This document shows, piece by piece, positions 44,187-53,498 of a DNA stretch of 64,000 nucleotides. Under the pieces are notes generated by a model. The model was not told where the DNA came from. It saw only the letters and a list, made by a program, of their open reading frames with translations, and did no database searches. Source of the DNA: DATBHM01 sp963772375 (lineage in GTDB: Bacteria; Actinomycetota; UBA4738; JACQTL01); NCBI GenBank assembly GCA_963772375.1, contig CAVYXG010000005.1, positions 310,001-374,000 on the forward strand, read 5' to 3'. Positions within the stretch are counted from its first letter, which is position 1. Each line of letters opens with the position of its first letter. Both the position numbers and the translations under genes were made by a program.

Positions 44187-44215
44187 AGGGTCGTCCCGCC
44201 GGTACGGACGACCCT
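44187..44215. promoter_or_regulatory. 10-bp inverted repeat upstream of the CBS-BON gene
   Basis: AGGGTCGTCC (44187-44196) and GGACGACCCT (44206-44215) are perfect inverted arms with a nine-base spacer, in the divergent gap 71 bases before the CBS-BON ATG and 92 bases from the phosphatase start. It is a good candidate operator. Confidence 0.45.
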
Positions 44216-44285
44216 TCGGAGCACGGCCGCACGGCCGGAGCCATGGGGCCAACCGCCTCCTACGCTGCCGTTGGAAGGAGGTCCC

Positions 44286-44990
44286 ATGACAGCCACGATT
44301 CGTGACGTGATGGTCGCTCCGGCCGTCGTGGTCCAGGAGTCGACCCCGTTCAAACAGATCGTCGCCCTACTGGACCGGGAGGGAATCGCCGCGGTGCCGG
44401 TGGTCGACGCCGCCGGAACGGTGATCGGCATCGTGGGCGAGGAGGACCTGCTCGTGAAGGAGGAGGGAGGCATCTCCATCGGCCGGCGTCTGCGCCACCC
44501 CGGCCTGGGTCGCCGTGAGGTCCACAAGCTCCACGCCCTCGTCGCCCGGGACGTGATGACCTCGCCGGCGGTGACGATCGGTCCCGACGCGACGGTGGCC
44601 TTCGCGGCCCGGCTGATGACCGAGCACGGCGTCGGCCGTCTCCCGGTCGTGGACGGCGACGGCCGCGCGCTCGGCATGGTCGCCCGGCGCGACCTGCTGA
44701 AGGTGTTCCTGCGACCCGATGCCGAGATCCGCGACGAGATCGTCCATCACGTGGTCGGTCACGTCCTGTCGATGGACCCGGCCAAGGTCCCGGTGCTCGT
44801 TCGAGACGGCGTGGTCACGCTGGAGGGGCGCGTCGAACACCGCAGCACGATCAAGCTCCTCACCGCGCTGGTGGCCGCGGTCGACGGCGTGGTGGACGTG
44901 CAGGTCCGGACGACGTTCGACCTCGACGACACCACGCACCTGATCGCCGAGTCGCCCTGGCTCGCTCTCAACGGCCGGATCGGCCGCTGA
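44286..44990 (+). CDS. CBS-pair and BON domain protein
   Basis: Cytoplasmic protein of 234 residues; the ATG at 44286 has AGGAGG four bases upstream. CBS1 covers about 8-60 (FKQIVALLDREGIAAVPVVD). CBS2 covers about 85-145 (VTIGPDATVAFAARLMTEHG). A BON domain follows at about 150-220 (VPVLVRDGVVTLEGRVEHRS). CBS pairs usually sense adenine nucleotides. It lies 12 bases before the P-type ATPase and could gate it by energy status. The truncated gene at the right end of the window is a close relative. Confidence 0.88.
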   Translation: MTATIRDVMVAPAVVVQESTPFKQIVALLDREGIAAVPVVDAAGTVIGIVGEEDLLVKEEGGISIGRRLRHPGLGRREVHKLHALVARDVMTSPAVTIGPDATVAFAARLMTEHGVGRLPVVDGDGRALGMVARRDLLKVFLRPDAEIRDEIVHHVVGHVLSMDPAKVPVLVRDGVVTLEGRVEHRSTIKLLTALVAAVDGVVDVQVRTTFDLDDTTHLIAESPWLALNGRIGR

Positions 44991-45002
44991 GAGCGAGCCG
45001 CC

Positions 45003-47816
45003 GTGGTCGCGGCCATCGACTCGCGGCAGATCCGAGCCGATCCGGGACCGCTGCGCGACCTGCTGCTGCTCGAGCCGGACGAGGTGTTCGTCCGACTGGA
45101 CTCGCGGACGACCGGGCTGACGGCCGCGGAGGTCGCCGAGCGGCAGGCCCGATGGGGCCCCAACCGGATCGAGGAGATGCGCGGGCCGTCGTTCGCCCGC
45201 AAGCTGGCCCAGCAGTTCGTGCACCTGTTCGCGCTGCTCCTGTGGGCGGGGGCCCTGCTGGCGTTCGTGGCCGGCCTGGCGAAGTTTGGCGTCGCGATCA
45301 TCGCCGTGATCGTCCTGAACGGGCTGTTCGGGATCATGCAGGAGTCGAGGGCCGAACGAGCCGTGGATGCCCTGAAGCGACTGCTCCCGCTCACGGTCAC
45401 GGTCGTCCGCGGGGGCGTCTCGGCGTCCGCCGAGGCCGAGGAGTTGGTGCCGGGCGACGTGCTCGTCCTCGCGGAAGGCGACAGGATCCCCGCCGACGGG
45501 CGGGTGGTCGAAGCGTCCGATCTGCGGGTCGACGAGTCGAGCCTCACCGGCGAGGACCATCCCGTTCAGAAGTCGGCCCACCCGGAGCGGAAGCTGCCCG
45601 ACACATCGCTGCACGCCCGCAACCTGGTGTTCGCGGGATCGTCGGTCTCGGCCGGCGGCGCCCGCGTCGTGGTGTCGGCGACCGGCATGGGGACACAGTT
45701 CGGCCGGATCGCCCGCCTGGCCGGCGAGATCCGCCGCGACCCCAGCCCGCTGCAGCTGGAGGTCGCCAGGGTGGCGCGGCGGGTGGCCGTGCTCGCCGTC
45801 ACGACCGGTGTCGTGTTCTTCGTCCTGGGGTTCATGGTCGGCGGGCTGACCGTGGGCGACGGAGCGATCTTCGCGATCGGCATCGTGCTGGGGAACGTCC
45901 CCGAGGGGCTGCTGCCGACCATGACCCTGGCCCTGGCAGTCGGCGTCCAGAACATGGCGAAGCGCCGTGCCGTGGTGAAGCGCCTGTCGTCGGTCGAGAC
46001 CCTGGGATCGACCACCGTGATCTGCACGGACAAGACCGGTACGGTGACTCGGAACGAGATGACCGTGCGGGAGGTCTGGGCGGACGGTCGACTCGCGACG
46101 TTCGGGGGCTCGGGATACGACCCGAACGGGTCGATCGCGTTCGACGGCGTGACCGCCCACCATTCCGATCTGGTCTCCGTCCTCGCCCCGCTGCGGATCG
46201 GCCACCTCTGCAACACCGCGAGGCTGCTGCCCCCGACGGCGGACCAGCCCTGGCGGATCGTTGGTGATCCCACCGAGGGGGCGCTCCTGGTGGCCGCCGC
46301 GAAGGCCGGGCTCGACCGTGACTTCGACGAGCGCCTTCGCCCGGCCGTCCGGCGCCTGGCCTTCGATTCCGAGCGCAAGCGGATGTCCACGGTCCACCGC
46401 GCGTTCCCGAAGGAAGGCTCGCTGGTCGCCTACGTGAAGGGGGCACCTCGTGAGCTGCTGACGCACTGCACCCGGGCGGTGCTCCACGGCACCGAGGTCG
46501 ATCTCGGCGCGGCCCTCCGCCGGCGGATCATGGCCGAGAACGACCGGATGGCCCGGCAGGGGATGCGGGTGCTGGCAGCCGCCTTTCGCGACCTCCCCGA
46601 CGAGACGGGACGGGACCTCGAGTCGCTCGGGCCGGGCGAGGTGGAGCACGACCTGGTGTTCGCGGGGTTGATCGGGATGCAGGATCCGCCCCGGGACGAG
46701 GTCGCGGATGCGGTGGCGAAGTGCCGCGCCGCGGGCATCCGGATCGTGATGATCACGGGCGACTACGGCCTCACCGCCGAGGCCGTCGCGAGGGAGGTCG
46801 GGATCCTCGACCGGGGCCCCGCCCGCGTGCTGTCGGCTGCGGACCTGGAGGCGATGTCGGAGGAGGATCTCCGGTCCGCCTGCGCCGAGGGTCAGGTCCT
46901 GTTCGCGCGGGCGACGCCCGAGCACAAGCTCCGCATCGTCCGGACGTTGCGTTCGCTCGGCCATGTGGTCGCGGTGACCGGCGACGGCGTGAACGATGCG
47001 CCGGCCCTCCGGCAGGCGGACATCGGCGTCGCCATGGGCCGATCCGGGACCGACGTGGCCCGTGAGGCGGCCGACATGGTCCTGATGGACGACAACTTCG
47101 CGACGATCGTCTCCGCGGTCGAGGAGGGCCGGGCCATCTTCGACAACATGCGCAAGTTCATCGTCTACATCTTCGCCCACCTCACGCCCGAGGCCGTGCC
47201 CTACGTGCTGTACGCCCTGTTCGGCATCCCGCTGCCCATCACCGTCATGCAGATCCTCGCCATCGACCTCGGAACGGAGACGCTCCCCGCGCTCGCGCTC
47301 GGCGTCGAGCGCCCGGAGCCGGACGTCATGGCGCGGCCGCCGCGGGCCCGGACGGAGCGGCTGCTGAGCTCGGGGGCGCTGCTCCGGGGGTACGCGTTCC
47401 TGGGGATGCTCTCGACGATCGCGGTGATGGGGGCGTTCTTCCTGCTGCTCACCCGGGCGGGGTGGCGGTGGGGCGAGCACGAGGCTCCGAGCGCCCTCGC
47501 GGCCGCCCAGGCCACGACGGTGGTCTTCCTGGGGATCGTGATCCTGCAGATCGGCAACGCCTTCGCCTGCCGGACGGAGCGCGGATCCGTGTTCCGGATC
47601 GGGCTGTTCTCGAATCGCTTCCTGCTGTGGTCGATCCTGTTCGAGGTGGCGTTCGCGATCGCACTGATCTACGTGCCCGTGCTGCAGCGCATCTTCGGGA
47701 CGGCCGCGCTGTCCTGGGCCTGGTGGGTGGGGTTCCTGGCGGTGGTGCCGGTGGTGTTCTCGCTCGAGGAGCTCCGCAAGTGGGTCGTCCGCCGTCGGCA
47801 GGGGGGCGCGCCGTGA
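45003..47816 (+). CDS. P-type cation ATPase, P2C-like
   Basis: ATP-driven cation pump of 937 residues from the GTG at 45003. The phosphorylation motif ICTDKTGTVTRNEM has Asp343; the actuator motif is VDESSLTGEDHPVQ; the hinge is VAVTGDGVNDAPALRQADIG. The M4 sequence GNVPEGLLPTMTLALAV is of the Na+/K+- or H+/K+-ATPase (P2C) kind rather than the SERCA kind. About ten membrane helices are seen. Ion specificity is unproven. It is linked by 12 bases to the CBS-BON gene and by GTGA to the phosphoribosyltransferase. Confidence 0.9.
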   Translation: MVAAIDSRQIRADPGPLRDLLLLEPDEVFVRLDSRTTGLTAAEVAERQARWGPNRIEEMRGPSFARKLAQQFVHLFALLLWAGALLAFVAGLAKFGVAIIAVIVLNGLFGIMQESRAERAVDALKRLLPLTVTVVRGGVSASAEAEELVPGDVLVLAEGDRIPADGRVVEASDLRVDESSLTGEDHPVQKSAHPERKLPDTSLHARNLVFAGSSVSAGGARVVVSATGMGTQFGRIARLAGEIRRDPSPLQLEVARVARRVAVLAVTTGVVFFVLGFMVGGLTVGDGAIFAIGIVLGNVPEGLLPTMTLALAVGVQNMAKRRAVVKRLSSVETLGSTTVICTDKTGTVTRNEMTVREVWADGRLATFGGSGYDPNGSIAFDGVTAHHSDLVSVLAPLRIGHLCNTARLLPPTADQPWRIVGDPTEGALLVAAAKAGLDRDFDERLRPAVRRLAFDSERKRMSTVHRAFPKEGSLVAYVKGAPRELLTHCTRAVLHGTEVDLGAALRRRIMAENDRMARQGMRVLAAAFRDLPDETGRDLESLGPGEVEHDLVFAGLIGMQDPPRDEVADAVAKCRAAGIRIVMITGDYGLTAEAVAREVGILDRGPARVLSAADLEAMSEEDLRSACAEGQVLFARATPEHKLRIVRTLRSLGHVVAVTGDGVNDAPALRQADIGVAMGRSGTDVAREAADMVLMDDNFATIVSAVEEGRAIFDNMRKFIVYIFAHLTPEAVPYVLYALFGIPLPITVMQILAIDLGTETLPALALGVERPEPDVMARPPRARTERLLSSGALLRGYAFLGMLSTIAVMGAFFLLLTRAGWRWGEHEAPSALAAAQATTVVFLGIVILQIGNAFACRTERGSVFRIGLFSNRFLLWSILFEVAFAIALIYVPVLQRIFGTAALSWAWWVGFLAVVPVVFSLEELRKWVVRRRQGGAP

Positions 47817-48535
47817 CCGGCGACCGGAGGCCGGACACCGCCACGCCGGGGGGCGACGACCGTCCCGGGACGACACCCGACGGTCCGTTCGCCGACCGGG
47901 CGACGGCGGGCCGGGAGCTCGCAGAACGCCTGCGGGATCTGCGACTCGAACGGCCGGTGGTGGCCGGGATCTCCCGTAGCGGCGCCGTGGTGGCGGCGGA
48001 GGTCGCGCGCGCCCTCGCGGCGCCGTTCGACATGATCGTCGTGCGCAAGGTCTACGGTCCCGACGACGTGGCCGTGGGAGCGGTGGCGGAACACGAGGTT
48101 CGCGTCGAGAACGCCGCGCTGGTCGCGTCCTCCGGGCTGACCCGGGCAGAGCTCCGGGCCCTCGTGGCCGAACGGCTCCGCGAGCTGGCGTCCGTCGGCG
48201 CTGCGTACCGGCGGGTGCGGCCCGCCATCCCGCTCACCGGCCGCACCGTGATCCTGGTGGACGGCGGAATGACGACGACGTCGACCGCGACGGCCGCCGG
48301 GAAGGCCGCCTTCGCCCGGGGCGCCGATCGAACCGTCCTGGCCGTCCCCGTCGCATCGATCGAGTGCGTCGAGGCCGTTCGCCACCAGATCGACGAGGTG
48401 GTCGCGCTGCGGACCCCCGCCTTGCTCCTCTCCGTCGAGGAGTGGTACGAGCGCTATCCCCCGGTCACCGACGACGAGGTCGTCGAGATCCTGGGGTCGT
48501 TCGCATCGAATGAGCCGCGGCCGCCGGCCGCGTGA
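47813..48535 (+). CDS. phosphoribosyltransferase-domain protein
   Basis: Protein of 240 residues; GTG 47813 shares GTGA with the ATPase stop. The type I PRTase fold shows VVAGISRSGAVVAAEVARAL and FDMIVVRKVYGPD, and the PRPP-type loop is TVILVDGGMTTTSTATAA. Stand-alone proteins of this type occur with stress and dormancy genes in actinobacteria (for example domains in the mycobacterial DosR regulon). The substrate is unknown. The loop has Asp-Gly where many enzymes have two acidic residues. Confidence 0.8.
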   Translation: MTGDRRPDTATPGGDDRPGTTPDGPFADRATAGRELAERLRDLRLERPVVAGISRSGAVVAAEVARALAAPFDMIVVRKVYGPDDVAVGAVAEHEVRVENAALVASSGLTRAELRALVAERLRELASVGAAYRRVRPAIPLTGRTVILVDGGMTTTSTATAAGKAAFARGADRTVLAVPVASIECVEAVRHQIDEVVALRTPALLLSVEEWYERYPPVTDDEVVEILGSFASNEPRPPAA

Positions 48536-48550
48536 ATGCCCTGCGAAGAG

Positions 48551-48564
48551 GGGACCTCCGACCC
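48551..48564. promoter_or_regulatory. DosR-box-like site upstream of the zinc-ribbon gene
   Basis: GGGACCTCCGACCC fits the mycobacterial DosR consensus GGGACTTNNGNCCCT with one mismatch over these 14 bases and a second at the fifteenth. It lies 96 bases before the ATG at 48660. This is the best match noticed in an intergenic region. Confidence 0.35.
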
Positions 48565-48659
48565 GTCTCCACCGCCGCCCGACGCGCGATCATGACTATG
48601 GACCGGCGGATCGCCGGGCGGCCGGCGGTCGGTCGGCTGGTCGGTTCGAGGAGGCGGCC

Positions 48660-48884
48660 ATGGACGAGATCCGTGACGTCAGCTGCAGGTACTACTGCGC
48701 CCACTGCGGCCACGAGTGGAGCGACCGGTTCGAGGAGCACGTGCACGTCGGCCGCAATGGCGACGAGCACGACCTGTTCCTCCGGAGAGGGCATCCGTGC
48801 CCCAACCCAGAGGTCGGCGGGCGATGCCCGCACTGCGGCGACCTTCGGGTCCGCCTCCTCGAGGAGAAGTCCAGGTCGGCCTGA
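48660..48884 (+). CDS. small zinc-ribbon protein
   Basis: Protein of 74 residues; the ATG at 48660 has GAGGAGG five bases upstream. Two cysteine pairs, CAHCGHEW and CPHCGDLRV, flank a central His/Asp-rich stretch (EEHVHVGRNGDEHDLF), a likely zinc site. Two further cysteines occur (Cys9 and that of HPCPNP). It lies between two P-type ATPase genes and could be a regulator or metallochaperone; family not recognised. Confidence 0.7.
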   Translation: MDEIRDVSCRYYCAHCGHEWSDRFEEHVHVGRNGDEHDLFLRRGHPCPNPEVGGRCPHCGDLRVRLLEEKSRSA

Positions 48885-48984
48885 TCCGCTCGCACGCCGG
48901 CGCGCGATGCCCGGACCGGATAGTGCGGGCGGGAGGGGCCGTTCGACCCGAGGTCGATGCCCGGACACCGGCCATTCTGATGCC

Positions 48985-51588
48985 GTGAACGCGGTCCGCT
49001 CCGACCACCCAGCTTCCGGCGGAGCACCGGGCAGGCTGGAATCCGGGTTGACGCCGTCGGAGGCCGCTCGGCTGCTGGCGGAGACCGGGCCGAACGAACT
49101 GCCGGCTCCGGCTCGGGACGGGTTGGCTCGCCGGGCGCTCCGACAGCTGCGCGAGCCCCTGGCCATCCTCCTCATCGTCGCGGCCGTCATCTCCGGTGTC
49201 GCGGTGCACGAGATGCAGAACGCCATCGCGATCACTGCGATCGTGGTGCTGAACGCCGTAATCGGGTTGCTAGAGGAGGGGCGCGCCGCGCGGGCGCTCG
49301 AAGCGCTTCGCTCGCTCGAGACCCCCCAGACGAGGGTGATCCGCGACGGCGTCCCGGTCACCATCGCCTCCCGCGAGCTCGTGCCGGGCGACGTCGTCGT
49401 CCTCGCGGCGGGCGACCGCGTCCCCGCGGACCTGGTCCTGCAGCGGGCCTCTGCGCTGGAGGTCGATGAGTCGATCCTGACCGGCGAGTCGCTCCCCGTC
49501 GGGAAGCGTCCCGAGGCCGGGCACGACGAGTCCGGGCTGTCGTCGGGCACCCTGGTCACCCGGGGATCCGGGGAGGGCTTGGTGACCGCAACCGGTCCCC
49601 GGACCCGGCTGGGCTCGATCGCGGCGGGCCTCGGCGGGCCGGACCAGCGGACGCCGATGCAGCAGGCGCTCGCGCGGCTCACGGCACAGCTCGGGGCGAT
49701 CGCGGTGGTCATCGCCGCGGCAGTGTTCGTGCTGACGCTGGTGCGCCTAGGCACCGGCGGCGGTGGGCTCCAGGAGTCGTTCCTTTCGGCGGTCGCCCTC
49801 GCAGTCGCGGCGGTCCCCGAGGGCCTCGCCACGGTGGTGGCAGTCGCGCTCGCCCTCGGCGTGCGCCGGATGGCGGCATGCGGCGCGATCGTGCGTAAGC
49901 TTCCCGCGGTCGAGACCCTGGGATCGACGACGGTGATCCTGACCGACAAGACGGGGACGATCACCGAGAACCGCCTCAGCCTGGTCGCTGTAGGCCTGCC
50001 GTGGCAGGGTTGGTGCCGCCCTGACGAGCTGGACGAGGTGACCGCGCATCGGGTCGCCGAGGTGGCCGTGCTGTGCAACGACGCAACCGGGCATCCACCC
50101 GAGGGCGACCCCGTCGACGTCGCCCTCGTCGAGGGGTTCGGCGTCGGGATCACCGACGCGTTACGGGCCGCGTCGCCGAGGCGGCTGGCGGTGCCGTTCG
50201 ACGCTGATCGGCGTCGGATGACGACCGTGCACGAAACCGGCGATGGTCCGGTGGTGTTCGTCAAGGGCGCACCGGAGACCGTCGTCGGGGTGTGCGCCCG
50301 CGGCCTGAGGGCCGACGGGAGCGTACGACCACTGGCCCCGCGGGATCGCGACGCGTTGACGGCCATGTTCGAGGAGCAGGCCGCCCGCGGTGTGCGGGTG
50401 CTCGCTCTCGCAACGGCCCGGCCGGCGCAGGGCCCGGCGACGCCCGAGGACCTCGCCGCCCTCGACGGCCAGCTCGAGCTGGTTGCCTTCGCCGGCCTCC
50501 GAGACCGTGCCCGCGCCGAGGCGCCTGCTGCCGTGGCCGATGCTCGCTCCGCCGGGATCCGGCTGGTCATGGTGACGGGTGACCACCCCGGAACCGCCAG
50601 CGCGATCGCAGAGGAGGTCGGACTGACGGATGGGACGCGCCGGGTCCTGACCGGCCGGGACCTCCGCGACCACGGGATCCCGGACGATCCACTGGAAGCC
50701 GCGGTCTACGCACGGACGGACCCCGGGGACAAGCTGGCCCTGGTCGAAGCGCTCCAGGGAAGCGGCCACGTCGTGGCCGTGACCGGCGACGGGGTGAACG
50801 ACGCCCCGGCCCTCAAGCGGGCGGACATCGGCGTCGCCATGGGCCGTTCGGGGAGTGACGTCGCGCGCGAGGCTGCCGACATGGTGGTGACCGACGACAA
50901 CCTCGCCACGATCGTGACCGCGGTGCGTGAAGGCCGGGGGATCTACGACAACATCCGAAAGGTCATCGACTACCTCGTCGCCGGGAATCTCTCGGAGATC
51001 ACCGTCGTGGTGGTCACGCTGCTCGCGTTCCCCGGCCTCGGGATCCCGCTCCTCCCCCTCCAGCTGCTGTGGCTGAACCTGCTGACGGACGGCCCGCCGG
51101 CGATCGCGCTCGGGGTGGACCCGCCCGACGGCTCGCTGATGCGGCGGCCGCCGCGGGGCCGTGCGGAAGGGCTCCTCGAGGCCCCGCATGCCGCCCTGCT
51201 GTATCTCCGCGCGCTGCTCATCGCGGGAGCCGCCATCGGCGGACTGGTGCTGGCACGGTTCGGCTGGCACGAGTCATGGGCTGTCGCCCGCACGCAGATG
51301 TTCACCGTGCTCATCACCGCGCATCTGCTGTACGCCTACGCGGTTCGGCGTCCGCGGTCCGGGCGGAACCCCTGGCTGTTCCTCTCCGTCGCAGGCGGCA
51401 TCGCGCTGCAGGTCCTGGTGGTGACGTGGCCCGCCGCCCATTCGCTCTTCGGGCTCGTGCCGCTCGATGCGCGGGAGTGGGTGGCCACTGCGGTCATCGG
51501 TTCCCTGCCCGTCCTGATCATGATGGCCGCCGCACGCCTGCGATACCGCCGGCAATCGCGTCGAGCCGTCGACGAACCGGACGGCTGA
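48985..51588 (+). CDS. P-type cation ATPase, P2A (Ca2+/Mn2+ PMR1)-like
   Basis: Cation pump of 867 residues from the GTG at 48985, without a strong ribosome site. The actuator motif is VDESILTGESLPVGKR; the phosphorylation motif ILTDKTGTITENRLS has Asp321; the hinge is VAVTGDGVNDAPALKRADIG. M4 is AAVPEGLATVVAVALALGVR and M6 contains WLNLLTDGPPAIALGVDPPD, the Asn/Asp pattern of Ca2+/Mn2+ pumps. It differs in class from the pump at 45003. The mycobacterial DosR-regulon pump CtpF is of a similar P2 type. Confidence 0.9.
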   Translation: MNAVRSDHPASGGAPGRLESGLTPSEAARLLAETGPNELPAPARDGLARRALRQLREPLAILLIVAAVISGVAVHEMQNAIAITAIVVLNAVIGLLEEGRAARALEALRSLETPQTRVIRDGVPVTIASRELVPGDVVVLAAGDRVPADLVLQRASALEVDESILTGESLPVGKRPEAGHDESGLSSGTLVTRGSGEGLVTATGPRTRLGSIAAGLGGPDQRTPMQQALARLTAQLGAIAVVIAAAVFVLTLVRLGTGGGGLQESFLSAVALAVAAVPEGLATVVAVALALGVRRMAACGAIVRKLPAVETLGSTTVILTDKTGTITENRLSLVAVGLPWQGWCRPDELDEVTAHRVAEVAVLCNDATGHPPEGDPVDVALVEGFGVGITDALRAASPRRLAVPFDADRRRMTTVHETGDGPVVFVKGAPETVVGVCARGLRADGSVRPLAPRDRDALTAMFEEQAARGVRVLALATARPAQGPATPEDLAALDGQLELVAFAGLRDRARAEAPAAVADARSAGIRLVMVTGDHPGTASAIAEEVGLTDGTRRVLTGRDLRDHGIPDDPLEAAVYARTDPGDKLALVEALQGSGHVVAVTGDGVNDAPALKRADIGVAMGRSGSDVAREAADMVVTDDNLATIVTAVREGRGIYDNIRKVIDYLVAGNLSEITVVVVTLLAFPGLGIPLLPLQLLWLNLLTDGPPAIALGVDPPDGSLMRRPPRGRAEGLLEAPHAALLYLRALLIAGAAIGGLVLARFGWHESWAVARTQMFTVLITAHLLYAYAVRRPRSGRNPWLFLSVAGGIALQVLVVTWPAAHSLFGLVPLDAREWVATAVIGSLPVLIMMAAARLRYRRQSRRAVDEPDG

Positions 51589-51615
51589 TTCCGCAGAACT
51601 ACGGCAGCCGGGACC

Positions 51616-52887
51616 TCACAGGTAGTGGGCGGCTCTGGCCTGCGCGGTGAGCTCCTCGCGGAAGTCCGGGTGCGAGATCGAGATCAGCGCCCGGGCGCGT
51701 TCCGCGATGGTCCTCCCGAACAGCTCGGCGACGCCGTGTTCGGTGACGAGCGTCCGGGCGTGGGCGCGGGTCGTCACCACGCCGGCGCCCTCCCGGAGCT
51801 CGGGCACGATCCGCGAGACCGTCCCATGGGCGGCGGTCGAGGGCAACGCGATGATGGCGCGCCCCTCCTCGGCGAGCGAGGCCCCCCGCACGAAGTCCAT
51901 CTGGCCCCCGACGCCGCTGTAGAGCCGGGGCCCGATCGAGTCCGCGCACACCTGGCCTGACAGATCCACCTCGATCGCGGAGTTGATCGCCGTCATCCGC
52001 CGGAACTGACGGATCCGGTGGGTGTCGTTCGTGTAGTCGGCCGGCCGCATCTCGACCATGGGGTTGTCGTCGACGAACGCGTACAGCCGCCTCGTCCCCA
52101 TCAGGAAGTTCGCGACGATCTTCCCCCGGTTCTGCTCCTTGAGGGCGCCGGTGATCGCGCCGCACTCGACGAGGTCGACGACGACGTCGGTGAACATCTC
52201 CGTGTGGATGCCCAGGTTGCGCTTGTCGCGAAGGAACAGCGCCGTGGCCGCGGGGATGGCCCCGATCCCCATCTGGATACATGCTCCGTCGGGGACCAGC
52301 TCCGCGACGAACTGTCCGATCCGGCGCTCCACCTCCCCGATGTCCTCGATCTTGTGCTCGTACGGCAGCACGTCGACCTCCACGCCGTAGTCGATCTGGT
52401 CGACGTGGACGAAACTGTCCCCGAGCGTCCTCGGCATCGATGAGTTGACCTGCGCGATCACCGTCTTCGCCGTCCGGACCGCGGCGAGCGACGCCTCCAC
52501 CGACGTGCCGAGCGAGCAGTACCCGTGCTCGTCCGGCGGTGAGACGTTGATCAGGACTGCGCCGAGCCGCATCTCCCCCGAATAGAACAGGTCGGGGATG
52601 TCGTGCAGGAACACGGGCACGTAGTCCGCGCGCCCCTCGTTCACGGCGGCGCGGGCGTTCGGTCCGATGAACAGCGCGATGTGGCGGAAGTGGCCGGCCA
52701 TCTCGGGGGCCAGGTGCGGTCCCGGTCCCTCGACGTGGAGGTGGACCATCCGAACGTCCTCGAGCTCGGGAGCCCGGGCGACGAGCGCGTCGAGGAGAAC
52801 CGAGGGCACCGCCGCGGCGGCCTGCACGTAGACTCGGTCGCCCGACCGGATCCCGGCGACGGCCTCGTCCGCGGCGACGATCCTCAT
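51616..52887 (-). CDS. acetyl-CoA hydrolase / 4-hydroxybutyrate CoA-transferase family protein
   Basis: CoA-transferase of 423 residues from the ATG at 52887; a TTG at 52923 is an upstream alternative. The two-domain class I layout shows INVSPPDEHGYCSLG in the N-terminal half. The catalytic-glutamate block LGIHTEMFTDVVVDLVE is followed by VGGQMDFVRGA. It would move CoA between acyl-CoA and a carboxylate such as acetate, succinate or 4-hydroxybutyrate. Together with phosphoketolase/acetate kinase it enlarges the acetate-linked energy metabolism of the window. Confidence 0.88.
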   Translation of the reverse strand: MRIVAADEAVAGIRSGDRVYVQAAAAVPSVLLDALVARAPELEDVRMVHLHVEGPGPHLAPEMAGHFRHIALFIGPNARAAVNEGRADYVPVFLHDIPDLFYSGEMRLGAVLINVSPPDEHGYCSLGTSVEASLAAVRTAKTVIAQVNSSMPRTLGDSFVHVDQIDYGVEVDVLPYEHKIEDIGEVERRIGQFVAELVPDGACIQMGIGAIPAATALFLRDKRNLGIHTEMFTDVVVDLVECGAITGALKEQNRGKIVANFLMGTRRLYAFVDDNPMVEMRPADYTNDTHRIRQFRRMTAINSAIEVDLSGQVCADSIGPRLYSGVGGQMDFVRGASLAEEGRAIIALPSTAAHGTVSRIVPELREGAGVVTTRAHARTLVTEHGVAELFGRTIAERARALISISHPDFREELTAQARAAHYL

Positions 52888-52972
52888 GCCGCGAAGTTTA
52901 CGGGTGGAACCCGCTTCGACCAATGAGCGCCCGACCGGACGAGCGAGGCGCGAGCCTGCCAGGTCGTGCTCG

Positions 52973-53362
52973 TCAGGCGCCGGCCGGGTGCGGGGCCGAG
53001 TGCATGGCGGCGCTCGCCGATGCGTGGCGGATCGTCGACATCAGCCACATCCCCAGGGTGTCGATGACGAGCGCCAGGAACACCAGCTCCGAGCCCGTGA
53101 TCACTCCGACGATCATCAGCGCAAGGGCCAGGCCGCCCAGCCCCATCAGCACCCGGACACCCCGGTCCTGCATCTCGGACTCGATCGCCCGCCCGGATCC
53201 CGATGCGATGCACATCGCGATCCCCAGGAACCCGACCGCCAGCGAGCCCGCCCGGGCACTGCCCAGGAGCGGCCAGCCCCACTCGTTCGACACCGCCATG
53301 CCGACCAGCAACACCCCTGCGGCGAGCACCGCGTTGACGACATCCCTCCACGAGAGCCGCAT
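52973..53362 (-). CDS. small four-helix membrane protein
   Basis: Hypothetical membrane protein of 129 residues; the ATG at 53362 has GAGGAGG five bases upstream. Four helices occupy most of the chain (VVNAVLAAGVLLVGMAV, SLAVGFLGIAMCIAS, VLMGLGGLALALMIVG, LVFLALVIDTLGMWLM). The tail is Ala/His-rich. It diverges from the ferredoxin gene across 216 bases. Family not recognised. Confidence 0.7.
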   Translation of the reverse strand: MRLSWRDVVNAVLAAGVLLVGMAVSNEWGWPLLGSARAGSLAVGFLGIAMCIASGSGRAIESEMQDRGVRVLMGLGGLALALMIVGVITGSELVFLALVIDTLGMWLMSTIRHASASAAMHSAPHPAGA

Positions 53363-53419
53363 GCGCGCCTCCTCTCGTCGTTCTCCCTCCAACCGTTCCA
53401 CCGGCCGGCGTCCGTGGTT

Positions 53420-53434
53420 GGGGGCGAGGGTCCC
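53420..53434 (-). promoter_or_regulatory. weak DosR-box-like site in the membrane-protein/ferredoxin divergent region
   Basis: On the minus strand GGGACCCTCGCCCCC matches nine of twelve fixed positions of the DosR consensus, 58 bases upstream of the small membrane protein. Low specificity in GC-rich DNA. Confidence 0.25.
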
Positions 53435-53485
53435 TGTGGTCGAGGGGCATGTCGCGCGAGCGCCGGGCCCACGGAACCCGGACAA

Positions 53486-53498
53486 CCGTTTCCCAACC
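53486..53498 (+). promoter_or_regulatory. CCGTTTCCCAACC, variant of the 13-base motif shared with the ApbE loci
   Basis: Differs at two of 13 positions from CCGGTTCCTAACC, which occurs at 56755-56767 and, inverted, at 62529-62541. It lies 81 bases before the ferredoxin start. AACCG also repeats here eleven bases apart, the spacing expected for OmpR-family regulators. Confidence 0.35.

Noticed and set aside
44367..47876. Long minus-strand open frame opposite the CBS-BON and P-type ATPase genes
   Set aside because: It runs across two unrelated genes and is rich in His/Gln/Arg without domains, as expected of a shadow frame.
48465..50570. Ser/Arg/Thr-rich minus-strand open frame opposite the second P-type ATPase
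   Set aside because: Composition and absence of motifs fit an antisense shadow; the plus strand has full P-type ATPase signatures.
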